The notes under the pieces were generated by a model, which worked only from the letters and a program-made list of their open reading frames with translations, searched no databases and was not told where the DNA came from. Positions 26,461 to 34,724 of a stretch of 64,000 nucleotides of DNA are shown here, piece by piece; the stretch's first letter is position 1; each line of letters begins with the position of its first letter. This stretch comes from Cellulomonas sp. S1-8 (GTDB taxonomy: Bacteria; Actinomycetota; Actinomycetes; Actinomycetales; Cellulomonadaceae): assembly GCF_026184235.1 (NCBI RefSeq), contig NZ_CP110806.1, forward strand, positions 3,472,001-3,536,000, given 5' to 3'. Made by a program: the position numbers and the translations under genes.

Positions 26461-27873
26461 TCAGCCCGCCGCGCCCGGGATCCAGGGCCCGACCCGGACG
26501 GTCGCGCCCGCGAGCACGTCGAGCGGGTCCGACAGCTCCAGGTCGACCGTCGGCCCCCCGGCCACCGCCCGCACCGTGACGCCGACCGCCACGTCCGGGT
26601 CCTGCGACGTCGACATCGCGCGCCACCGGACCTGGGAGGCGACCGAGTCCCCCGGCGCCAGGACCGTCGCGGCGGGCTCGCCCGGTGCCTCGACGTCCGG
26701 GAGCTGGGTGAGGTCCGGCGTCCGCGTGCCCGACAGCCGCGTGAACGCCAGCCCCGGGACGCCTGCGACGACGCACGGCGCCGCGCCGGTGTGCGTCGCG
26801 CGCAGGAACAGGAACCGCGCGCCGAGGGCGGCGTCGGTGCCGACGACCTCGACGCGCAGCTCGTCGCCCGTGCACGCGGGGACGCCGTCGACGCCGCCGA
26901 CGGGCCCCCCGGCCCCGACACCCTCCCCCGAGCCCGCCTCGGACGCGGCGGCCGTCCGCCCGACCACCCCGCTGACCGCCTCCTGCTGCGCGCTCACGTG
27001 GTACCCGACCGGCGGCCCGGTGTGCACGGTCGCCGCGAGGCGGGACGCGACGTGCGCGCGGTGGGCGTCGTCGTCCGCCTCGACCGACAGGCTCGGCGAC
27101 GCGGGTGCGCCGCCGCTCAGCACGACGCGCCACACGCCCTCCCAGGCGGCCACGTCGACGGCGAGGGCGACCGCGGCGTCGTCGGGCCAGGTGCCGGTCT
27201 GCCCCTGCTGCACCTCGAGCCAGTCGGCGCGCGCCTCGACGGTCGTGACGGGCAGGTCCCGCCCCGCGGTCGCGGCCAGCAGGGGCGCGACGTCGGCGCC
27301 CGTGGCGACCGCGACCCTGCCGCTGTCGGGCCCGAACCACACCTCCGCGACGCCCGGCTCGCCGCGCAGCGCGACGGCGTCGTCGACGAGGTCCGTGCCG
27401 CCGCCGGGCGTCAGGACGACGGCGGCGGTCCGTGCGGCGTCGTGCACGTCGAGACGCCACGCGAACGGGACCGCAGGCGTCGCGGCGGCGAGCACGGCAG
27501 CGGCGGTCGCGGGCAGCGCGGCGACGTCGGCGGCCTCGGCGTCGACGCCGACGGCCCAGCCGGCGGGGTCGTCCGCCGGGTCGGGGAGGCCCGGCGCGGG
27601 CTCCGCGGTGTCGGCCAGGCTGCACGTGGTCGTCACCGACGCCTCCGCCGCGACCTCGTCGCGCACCCGGGCCGCCGCGTCGGCCACCACGGCGGGCGGA
27701 CGCACGTCCCGGTCCCCCGCCAGGACCGTGCACCCCGCGGGCGCCAGGGCGTCACCGAGGGGAGTCAGGCGCAGCACCAGCGCACCGGCCACCGCGAGCG
27801 CCAGGAGGACGAGCGCGGCCACCACGCGCCCGCGCCGGGTGGCCGGGGGGACGACGGGCGGTGCGGTGCTCAC
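26461..27873 (-). CDS. Membrane-anchored protein with C-terminal DUF4232-like domain
   Basis: 470 residues. An N-terminal membrane helix (VVAALVLLALAVAGALVLRL at about 16-35) is followed by a long extracytoplasmic Ala/Val-rich region with two or three repeated alpha-beta modules. The last ~140 residues start at PACTGDELRVEVVGTDAALG and read like a DUF4232 domain (beta-sandwich, ending with a hydrophobic strand). Function unknown. GTG at 27873; the start could be a few codons upstream. Divergent from the ATP-grasp gene. Confidence 0.72.
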   Translation of the reverse strand: MSTAPPVVPPATRRGRVVAALVLLALAVAGALVLRLTPLGDALAPAGCTVLAGDRDVRPPAVVADAAARVRDEVAAEASVTTTCSLADTAEPAPGLPDPADDPAGWAVGVDAEAADVAALPATAAAVLAAATPAVPFAWRLDVHDAARTAAVVLTPGGGTDLVDDAVALRGEPGVAEVWFGPDSGRVAVATGADVAPLLAATAGRDLPVTTVEARADWLEVQQGQTGTWPDDAAVALAVDVAAWEGVWRVVLSGGAPASPSLSVEADDDAHRAHVASRLAATVHTGPPVGYHVSAQQEAVSGVVGRTAAASEAGSGEGVGAGGPVGGVDGVPACTGDELRVEVVGTDAALGARFLFLRATHTGAAPCVVAGVPGLAFTRLSGTRTPDLTQLPDVEAPGEPAATVLAPGDSVASQVRWRAMSTSQDPDVAVGVTVRAVAGGPTVDLELSDPLDVLAGATVRVGPWIPGAAG

Positions 27874-27938
27874 GACTCGCGACCCTACCGAGGCAGCCCC
27901 GCGCGACGGGCGCCCGGGCACGGCATAGGGTCCGGCGG

Positions 27939-28838
27939 GTGACCTCGTCCCCCCGTGTCGGCGTCGTCGTGACCGACGACTACCCCGCCGACGACCTCGA
28001 CCACGACACCGCCCCCCTCGTCGCCGCGCTGCGCGCCCGCGGGGTCGACGCCGAGCCCGTCGTCTGGCACGACCCCGCCGTCGACTGCGCCGCGTACGAC
28101 CTGCTGCTGCTGCGCAGCCCGTGGGACTACCCGGAGCGGCTGGACGAGTTCCTCGCGTGGCTCACCGACGCCGAGGCGGCGACGCGTGTGCTCAACCCGC
28201 CCGCGCTGGTGCGCTGGAACCTCGACAAGCGGTACCTCGCCGAGCTCGCCGAGCGGGGCGTCGGGGTCGTCCCGACGACCTACCGCACGTCCCTCGACGA
28301 CGTGCGCGCCGACCTCACGGCGGCCGGACCCGACGCGCACGTCGTGCTCAAGCCCACCGTGTCGGCCGGTGCCCGCGACACCGGCCTGTACCGCGCGGAC
28401 GACCCGGCGGCGCTCGCGCTGGCGGACCGGATCCTCACCGGTGGCGGCGTCGTCATGGTGCAGCCCGAGGTGCCCGAGCTGTCGCAGGGGCGTGAGAAGG
28501 CGCTCTACGTGATCGACGGGCGGCTCACGCACGCGATCGCCAAGGGGGCGCTGCTGGCGCCGGGCGGCGGGTTCGTCGGCGGGGTGTACGTCGAGCACCC
28601 GGAGCGGGTCGACGTCACCGACGCCGAGACGGTGTTCGCGCGGCGCGTCGTCGAGGCCGTCGACGCGGCCACCGGGCTGGGCGTCCCGCTGTACGCGCGC
28701 ATCGACACCGTGGACAGCGCCGCGCACGGGCTCGTGCTGCTCGAGGCGGAGCTGTTCGAGCCCGCGCTCAACCTGCACGTCGTCCCCGAGGCCGCCGACG
28801 TGGTCGCCGCGGCCGTGCAGGCGCGTGTCGCAGACTGA
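27939..28838 (+). CDS. ATP-grasp family protein
   Basis: 299 residues. RVGVVVTDDYPADDLDHDT resembles the N-terminal subdomain of ATP-grasp ligases, RSPWDYPERLDEFLAWL is a hallmark of a conserved actinobacterial group (related to RimK/glutathione synthetase-like proteins), VVLKPTVSAGARDTGLY is the ATP-binding lysine strand and LLEAELFEPALNLHV carries the metal-binding Glu and Asn. It would join a carboxylate to an amine using ATP; substrates unknown. GTG at 27939. Confidence 0.85.
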   Translation: MTSSPRVGVVVTDDYPADDLDHDTAPLVAALRARGVDAEPVVWHDPAVDCAAYDLLLLRSPWDYPERLDEFLAWLTDAEAATRVLNPPALVRWNLDKRYLAELAERGVGVVPTTYRTSLDDVRADLTAAGPDAHVVLKPTVSAGARDTGLYRADDPAALALADRILTGGGVVMVQPEVPELSQGREKALYVIDGRLTHAIAKGALLAPGGGFVGGVYVEHPERVDVTDAETVFARRVVEAVDAATGLGVPLYARIDTVDSAAHGLVLLEAELFEPALNLHVVPEAADVVAAAVQARVAD

Positions 28839-28920
28839 GGACCACGGGCACCGATCCGGGGGCCCCTTCGTTGGGCAGTCCAGCACGGGCGGGCGCACAG
28901 GCGACGGACAGAGGTGGACC

Positions 28921-29256
28921 ATGGCGGGTTGGGCGGACCGGTGGGCCGGCGTGCGAGCGCGCATCGCGGCGCTGCCGCGACCGGTGCGGGTCGTGGCGGT
29001 GTCCGTCGTCGGCTGGACCCTGATCCTGGCGGGCGTGGCGATGCTCGTCCTGCCCGGTCAGGGCGTGCTGACGATCATCGCCGGGCTCGCGCTGCTGGCC
29101 ACCGAGTTCGCGTGGGCGCACCGCATGCTCGCGCGCGTCAAGGCGGCGAGCAGGGCCGGCGTCGACCGGGGACGGGCGGCGTGGGGCCGGCGACGCGGCA
29201 CCCCCGCGGTGCGCACGGTCGTCGTCGACGAGACCCCGCTGCAGGACGGGCACTGA
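28921..29256 (+). CDS. PGPGW-type small membrane protein
   Basis: 111 residues. Two hydrophobic segments at about 24-42 and 45-62 are separated by LPGQG, the turn characteristic of the PGPGW family (LPGPGxL). A basic C-terminal tail follows and would be cytoplasmic. Function of the family is unknown. ATG 28921 follows GAGGTGG; a longer open frame upstream lacks a ribosome site. Convergent with the response regulator gene 18 bases downstream. Confidence 0.8.
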   Translation: MAGWADRWAGVRARIAALPRPVRVVAVSVVGWTLILAGVAMLVLPGQGVLTIIAGLALLATEFAWAHRMLARVKAASRAGVDRGRAAWGRRRGTPAVRTVVVDETPLQDGH

Positions 29257-29274
29257 CGCCCGCGTCGGACCGGC

Positions 29275-29973
29275 TCACCCGCCCCTGACCGACGCTCCCC
29301 CGCCCCGCGCCACGAGCCCGCACTCGTAGGCGATGATCACGGCCTGCACGCGGTCGCGGGCGCCCAGCTTGGCGAAGACGTTGCCGACGTGCGTCTTGAC
29401 CGTCGTCTCGGACACGAACAGCGCGGCAGCGATCTCGGGGTTCGTCGCGCCGTCCGCGACGAGGCGCAGGACGTCGAGCTCGCGCGGGGTCAGCCCTCGC
29501 AGCCGCGGGTCACGGTCGGGTGCCGCCGACACCGGCTCGTCGCCGTCCGGGAGGTGCGGCGCGAACAGGTCGAGCATGCGCCGCAGCACCCGGGGCGCGA
29601 CGACGGCGGTGCCTGCGGCGACGGTGCGGACCGCGTCGACGAGCTCGTCGGGGCGCGCCGACTTCAGCAGGAACCCGCTGGCACCGGCCCGCAGCGCGGC
29701 GAACGCGAGGTCGTCGACGTCGAACGTGGTGAGCACGAGCACGCGGGAGGCCGGGTGCTCGGCGACCACGCGGCGCGTCGCCTCGATGCCGTCCATCCCG
29801 GGCATGCGGATGTCCATGAGGACGACGTCGGGCGCCAGCGCCGCGACCTGCTCGAGCGCGACCCTCCCGTCCGCGGCCTCGCCCACCACCTCGAGGTCCG
29901 GCTCGGACTCGAGGACGAGCCGGAACCCGACGCGCAGCAGCGTCTGGTCGTCCACCAGGAGCACCGTCGTCAT
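29275..29973 (-). CDS. NarL/FixJ-type response regulator
   Basis: 232 residues. Receiver domain with acidic pair at 8-9, phosphoacceptor Asp54 (VLMDIRMPGMDG) and the KSA lysine motif; then a LuxR-type HTH (LTPRELDVLRLVADGATNPEIAAALFVSETTVKTHV, written here as one recognisable region near residues 165-200). It is the partner of the histidine kinase gene, whose stop overlaps its start in ATGA. It should activate the ABC operon in which it lies, or other genes. Confidence 0.92.
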   Translation of the reverse strand: MTTVLLVDDQTLLRVGFRLVLESEPDLEVVGEAADGRVALEQVAALAPDVVLMDIRMPGMDGIEATRRVVAEHPASRVLVLTTFDVDDLAFAALRAGASGFLLKSARPDELVDAVRTVAAGTAVVAPRVLRRMLDLFAPHLPDGDEPVSAAPDRDPRLRGLTPRELDVLRLVADGATNPEIAAALFVSETTVKTHVGNVFAKLGARDRVQAVIIAYECGLVARGGGASVRGG

Positions 29974-31481
29974 CGTCGTCCCTCGTCGTCATCGGCCCAC
30001 GGCAGCTCCGCGCGCACCTGCCACCCGCCGCCCGGACGGGGGCCCGCCTCGACGTGCCCGCCGAGCAGCGCCGCGCGCTCGCGCATGCCGACGATCCCGC
30101 GCCCGGTCCCGGGACCGTCACCGGCACGGGTTCCGCCGCCGTCGACGACCTCGACCTCGACGCCTCCCGGCGTGCGGCGCACCGCGACCTCGACCGACGA
30201 CGCCCCGGGCGCGTGCCGCAGGACGTTGGTCAGCGCCTCGCCGAGGATGCGCGTGACGGCGAGGCGCACCGACGTGTCGTCCGGGAGCGCGGTGTCGAGG
30301 CCCGTCGCGGTCACGGGCATCCCGGCGGCCCCGAAGCGTTCGACGACGGTGGACAGGTCGACCTCCGTGGGGGTGATGCGGCGGTCGTCGTCGCCGGTGC
30401 CGAGCGCGCCGAGGACGCGCTGCATGTCGGCCAGCGCGGACCGGCCGGTACGCGCGACCTGCCGCACGGCGTCGCGCGAGCGTTCCGGGGCGCGCGCGAA
30501 GGCGGCGTCGGCGCCGTCGGCCAGCGCGACCATCACGGACAGGCTGTGCGCGACGATGTCGTGCATCTCGCGGGCGATGTGGGCGCGCTCGGCCGCGCGC
30601 GCGAGCTCGGCGCTCTGGTCCCGCTCGCGGGCGAGCGCCCGATAGCGCTCGACCAGCTCGAGCGCGTGCAGCCGGCGCGCCCGTGCTGCGGAGCCGACCG
30701 TGACGCCGAGCAGCAGCAGCGCGAGGAGCAGCAGGACCGAGCCCATGCGGCGACCAGGCGAGAAGAGCGGCTCCTCCAGGTAGGTGGGCGGTTCCCACCC
30801 CGCCCCGACGCCGGCGCTGGACCACGAGATGATCTCGATGAGCCCGAGGTCCTGCCACCACCACAGCGCGAGGGTCAGGGAAGTCAGCACGACGCCGAAG
30901 ACGAGCCAGGTCGTGCGCGTGCTCCGGGTCGCCGCGACGCCGTAGAGGGCGCACGCCACGCATGCCCCGAGCACACCGAGCACACCGGCGACGAGCAGGG
31001 ACACCACGGACGCGACGGTCAGGAGCGTCGTGACGGTGAGCGGCGCCTTGCGGCGCACGGCCAGCAGCGCGGCACCGACGGCCGTGCCGACCAGCCACGT
31101 GGAGGCGACCAGACCCGCCACGTCGGCGTCCCGCGGGTACAGGCCGAGGGCCTGTGCCCCCTGCGCGGTCCCCAGGCCGAACATCGCGCCGACGAGCCCG
31201 ACCAGCAGCATCACGACCGCGACGGTGACGTCCATGACCCAGGGCCGGGCGGCGACGAGGCGACCCACCGGGCTCCCGCCACGGACCTGCTCCTCGGTGA
31301 GCAGGTCCACGTCGACGCGAGCGGGCGCGCCGGCTCGCTCCACGACCGCACGTCGGTTCACCACCGGGCCACTCTCGCATCCCGGGGTGTCGACGCGGCC
31401 GTGGTCCCGGGCCGCGTCCGGACCGTCGTCCCCGGCGGCAGGCACCACCGACCGGGCGCGCGCCGGCTCAGCGGACGTCAT
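29970..31481 (-). CDS. Sensor histidine kinase (HisKA_3 type)
   Basis: 503 residues from ATG 31481, which overlaps the upstream permease gene by 14 bases. Several membrane helices lie between about 80 and 275, with no large extracellular domain, so it probably senses within or near the membrane. The phosphorylated His is in REMHDIVAHSLSVMV, and the ATPase domain shows GEALTNVLRHAPGA (N box) and GTGRGIVGMRERAALL (G boxes). Part of a five-gene operon with an ABC transporter. The first ~70 residues are low-complexity; a later GTG start (VNRRAVVERAG) is possible. Confidence 0.88.
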   Translation of the reverse strand: MTSAEPARARSVVPAAGDDGPDAARDHGRVDTPGCESGPVVNRRAVVERAGAPARVDVDLLTEEQVRGGSPVGRLVAARPWVMDVTVAVVMLLVGLVGAMFGLGTAQGAQALGLYPRDADVAGLVASTWLVGTAVGAALLAVRRKAPLTVTTLLTVASVVSLLVAGVLGVLGACVACALYGVAATRSTRTTWLVFGVVLTSLTLALWWWQDLGLIEIISWSSAGVGAGWEPPTYLEEPLFSPGRRMGSVLLLLALLLLGVTVGSAARARRLHALELVERYRALARERDQSAELARAAERAHIAREMHDIVAHSLSVMVALADGADAAFARAPERSRDAVRQVARTGRSALADMQRVLGALGTGDDDRRITPTEVDLSTVVERFGAAGMPVTATGLDTALPDDTSVRLAVTRILGEALTNVLRHAPGASSVEVAVRRTPGGVEVEVVDGGGTRAGDGPGTGRGIVGMRERAALLGGHVEAGPRPGGGWQVRAELPWADDDEGRR

Positions 31482-32310
31482 GCCGCACCAGCCGGTACGC
31501 CGCCGCAGCGAGCACCACGACGACCCACGCGCCGACCACCGCACCGCCGCCCCACGCGCCGAGCTGCGGCCCCTGCGTCGCGGCGTCGAACGCCGCCACC
31601 GCCGTGTCGTCCTGCATCAGCCGGTTGCCCGCCCCGGGCAGCAGGGCCCGCAACGTGTCGGTGACGCGCCCCGGCCGCACCGACAGCAGGTGGTCGGCGA
31701 GGACCACGAGCACGAAGCCGGTGACGATCGCGTCGGCCGGGCGGCGCAGCAGGACCCCCAGAGCCAGCCCGAGCAGCGTGACTGCCGTGGCGAGCAGCAC
31801 GAACCCGAGCAGCGCGCGGGTCGTGCCGGGGACCGACAGGTCGAGGTCCGGGGCGTCGCCCGCGCGCGGACCCGCCGTCGCCAGGTACGACGCCCCGAGG
31901 GCCACGGCGGCGGTGACCGCGGCGGCGACGGTCGTGACGACGACCTGCCCGACGAGCACCGGCAGGCGGCGCGGCACCGCGGCGTACGTCGTGCGCGCCG
32001 TCCCGGTGGTGTGGTCCGACGTGCCGACGAGCGCCCCGAGGACGAGGAAGCCGATCTGGGCGAGGACCATGCCGGAGGTCACGACCCAGGCCCCCGAGCG
32101 CCCGTCCTGCGGCCGCACGAACAGCCCGAGCCCGTACGCCGTGCCCGCCGCGGCGCCGACGACGCCGAGCGCGAGCCACAGGTTCGCGGGCACGCTCACG
32201 AGCTTGGTCCACTCGGCCGCGAGCACACGCGCGTGCGTGACCCCGCGCCGGGGCGGCGCCCCGCGCGGGTCCCGCGCGGGCGCCACCTCCGTCCGGCCGA
32301 GGGTCGTCAT
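31468..32310 (-). CDS. ABC-2 type permease
   Basis: 280 residues with six predicted helices. THARVLAAEWTKLVSVPANLW is the elbow sequence seen at the start of many actinobacterial ABC-2 permeases (RSEWxKLxSVRS), and ATYAAVPRR follows the second helix. It would pair with the second permease and the ATPase encoded upstream. ATG at 32310 overlaps the preceding stop in ATGA. Confidence 0.85.
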   Translation of the reverse strand: MTTLGRTEVAPARDPRGAPPRRGVTHARVLAAEWTKLVSVPANLWLALGVVGAAAGTAYGLGLFVRPQDGRSGAWVVTSGMVLAQIGFLVLGALVGTSDHTTGTARTTYAAVPRRLPVLVGQVVVTTVAAAVTAAVALGASYLATAGPRAGDAPDLDLSVPGTTRALLGFVLLATAVTLLGLALGVLLRRPADAIVTGFVLVVLADHLLSVRPGRVTDTLRALLPGAGNRLMQDDTAVAAFDAATQGPQLGAWGGGAVVGAWVVVVLAAAAYRLVRHDVR

Positions 32311-33191
32311 CGCACGTCCCGCGTCCGCAGCCGCACCGCCGCAGCGCCGAGCAGCACGAGGATCCAGGCACCCAGGACGAGGCCACCGCCGCCCGGCCCG
32401 AGGTCGGGTGCGCCCGGCACCGGACCGCTCCCGGCGGTCGTCGTCATGAGCTGGCCGGCGGTGCCGGGCGTGAGGACGCCGAGGGTGCCGGCCACCGTGA
32501 CCACCGGTGCCGCGTCGTCGGCCACGCCGGGTTCGGGTGCACCGCCGACCGCGGGGTCACCCACCATCATCAGCACGATCGGCAGGACCAGGACGAGGGT
32601 CAGGGCCGCCACCAGGGCGGGCGTGGTGCTGCGCAGCAGCGCGCCGATCGCGAGCCCCAGCAGCGTGAGGCCGGCGACCAGGAGCACCGTGCCGAGCAGC
32701 ACGCCGGGGGTTCCGTCGGTGGTGAGATCGACGGGGATACCGCGCCCCGCGGCCGCGGGCAGGACCGCGAGGACGCACGCGAGGGCCGTCAGCACTCCGA
32801 GAGCCAGGCCGAAGGCGGCCGTCACGACCGCCTGCGCGGCGATCACCGGTGTCCGCGTCGGGACGGTCGTGAACGTCGAGCGGAACGAGCCGCTGCGGAA
32901 CTCCCCCGCCCCGACCAGGACGCCCAGCACGAGCGGTCCGACCTGGGCGAGCAGCAGGCCGACGGTCACGTCGGCCAGCGGGCGGAAACCGGGGTCCGTC
33001 GACGACGCGGTCGCGGCGAGGTACGTCAGCACCCCGGCGACGGCGACCGTGACGGCGGCGATCCACCAGGTGGAGCGCAGGCTCGTGAGCTTGGTCCACT
33101 CGCCGGCGACGACGCCGGCGAACGTCGGTCCCCGACGGGCCGGGGCGGCGGGCGTGGCCGACCGGGCGGTGGACGTGGCGGCGGCGCTCAT
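32307..33191 (-). CDS. ABC-2 type permease
   Basis: 294 residues. FAGVVAGEWTKLTSLRSTWW begins the first helix, a near match to the neighbouring permease and to the family consensus, and RSTFTTVPTRTPVIAAQ follows the second helix. About six helices. Probably forms a heterodimeric channel with the product of the next gene. ATG at 33191 overlaps the ATPase stop in ATGA. Confidence 0.85.
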   Translation of the reverse strand: MSAAATSTARSATPAAPARRGPTFAGVVAGEWTKLTSLRSTWWIAAVTVAVAGVLTYLAATASSTDPGFRPLADVTVGLLLAQVGPLVLGVLVGAGEFRSGSFRSTFTTVPTRTPVIAAQAVVTAAFGLALGVLTALACVLAVLPAAAGRGIPVDLTTDGTPGVLLGTVLLVAGLTLLGLAIGALLRSTTPALVAALTLVLVLPIVLMMVGDPAVGGAPEPGVADDAAPVVTVAGTLGVLTPGTAGQLMTTTAGSGPVPGAPDLGPGGGGLVLGAWILVLLGAAAVRLRTRDVR

Positions 33192-33928
33192 CGCGCACCC
33201 CCCGGCGCGACCGTGCCGCGGTACTCGACCGCATCGGCCGTCAGGCGCAGGTAGGCGTCCTCGAGCGACCCGCCCTCGTCCCCGACGAGCTCGGCGACCG
33301 GTGCGTCGGCGAGCAGCCGCCCGCGGCCGATGACGACCACACGGTCCGCGCACAGCGCGAGCTCGTGCATGAGGTGCGACGACAGCAGGACCGTGCGCCC
33401 CTCCGCCGCGAGGTCCCGCACCAGGCGGCGCACCCACAGCACGCCGTCGGGGTCGAGCCCGTTGACCGGCTCGTCGAGGATCAGCGTCTCGGGGTCGCCC
33501 AGCAGCGCACCGGCGATCCCGAGCCGCTGGCCCATGCCCAGCGAGAACGTGCCCGCACGACGCTTCGCGACGGACTCCAGGCCCGTCATCTCGATGACCT
33601 CGTGCACGCGCGAGCGCCCGATGCCGTGCGTCTGCGCGAGGGCCAGCAGGTGCCGGAACGCCGAGCGCCCGGGGTGCACCGAGCGGGCGTCGAGCATGAC
33701 GCCCACCGCGTGCAGGGGGGCGGGCAGGTCGGCGTACCGGCGCCCGTCGACCGTCGCGGTGCCGGAGGTCGGGCGCTCGAGCCCGACGACGACCCGCATG
33801 GTCGTCGACTTGCCCGCACCGTTGGGCCCGAGGAACCCGGTCACGGTGCCGGGCCGCGCGGCGAACGTCAGCCCGTCCACCGCCGTCGTGCTGCCGTAGC
33901 GCTTCGTCAGCGCCTCCACCTCGATCAT
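33188..33928 (-). CDS. ABC transporter ATPase
   Basis: 246 residues. Walker A LGPNGAGKSTTM near 36-47, signature FSLGMGQRLGIAGALLG, Walker B LILDEPVNGLDPDG, H-loop SSHLMHELAL. The FSLGMGQRLGIA form is common in ATPases that drive ABC-2 exporters for antibiotics or lipids. ATG 33928 follows GAGGAG. First gene of the five-gene operon, in which all junctions overlap by 4 to 14 bases, giving strong translational coupling. Confidence 0.92.
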   Translation of the reverse strand: MIEVEALTKRYGSTTAVDGLTFAARPGTVTGFLGPNGAGKSTTMRVVVGLERPTSGTATVDGRRYADLPAPLHAVGVMLDARSVHPGRSAFRHLLALAQTHGIGRSRVHEVIEMTGLESVAKRRAGTFSLGMGQRLGIAGALLGDPETLILDEPVNGLDPDGVLWVRRLVRDLAAEGRTVLLSSHLMHELALCADRVVVIGRGRLLADAPVAELVGDEGGSLEDAYLRLTADAVEYRGTVAPGGAR

Positions 33929-34039
33929 CGCGTCTCCTCGTCGTCGGGTCGGCCCTCCTCAGGGCGTCCGTCGGCGACGCTACGGAGAGCGGGTGGGGGC
34001 GCAGCACCTGCCGGTGGAGGAGACGTGACGAGGTGCGGT

Positions 34040-34057
34040 CTCCTCCCGGGGGAGGAG
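34040..34057. other. Inverted repeat in divergent gap
   Basis: CTCCTCCC and GGGAGGAG around GG, in the 277-base gap between the ABC/two-component operon and the PPOX gene. Possible regulator site; the rest of the gap shows nothing I recognise. Confidence 0.3.
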
Positions 34058-34205
34058 GCCGCGCGCCCACGGGGGGACCGGCTCGACGACCGTGTCCGAC
34101 GACCGTGACAGGTGGCCGCCCGGCGGATCACGTCCGCGTGCGTCGGGTCGTCGTCCGTCGTCGTCGGGGCCATGCTGGTCGCTGACCCCGACGAGAGGAC
34201 CCACC

Positions 34206-34616
34206 ATGCCCAAGCCGCCGCTGCCCGCCGACGTCGCCGCGCTGCTCGCCCGTCCCAACCCCGCGGTCATGGCGACCATCCACCCGGACGGTCACCCCGT
34301 CACCGTCGCCACCTGGTACCTCCTCGAGGACGACGGCCGCGTGCTGCTCAACCTCGACGCGTCCCGCGCACGCCTCAAGCACCTGCGCACCAACCCGCTG
34401 GTCTCCCTCACGGCCCTCGCCGAGGACAACTGGTACACGCACGTCAGCGTCCAGGGGAGCGTCGTCGAGTGGCGTGACGACGTCGACCTCGTCGACATCG
34501 ACCGGCTCTCGACGCACTACGGCGGCAACCCCTACCCGGTGCGCGACCGCGCGCGGGTGAGCGTGCTGGTCGAGATCGCCCACTGGCACGGGTGGGGTGC
34601 GGCGAAGCAGGACTGA
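34206..34616 (+). CDS. PPOX-class F420-dependent flavin protein-like
   Basis: 136 residues with the split-barrel flavin-binding fold: NPAVMATIHPDGHPVTVATWYLLEDD at the start, RLKHLRTNPLVSLTAL in the middle and a final WHGW, as in the Rv1155-like F420-dependent oxidoreductases of actinobacteria. Likely binds F420 or FMN in the cytoplasm; substrate unknown. ATG 34206 has GAGAGGA upstream. Confidence 0.87.
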   Translation: MPKPPLPADVAALLARPNPAVMATIHPDGHPVTVATWYLLEDDGRVLLNLDASRARLKHLRTNPLVSLTALAEDNWYTHVSVQGSVVEWRDDVDLVDIDRLSTHYGGNPYPVRDRARVSVLVEIAHWHGWGAAKQD

Positions 34617-34724
34617 GGGGGCCCGCGTCGCGCGACAGCGGCGGGTGGGCCGACGGTTGTGGGCGGGCGTGGGGTCCCCTGCGGACCGGATATCGTCGGT
34701 GCGTCCGAGCAGCAGGAGGCCTCC

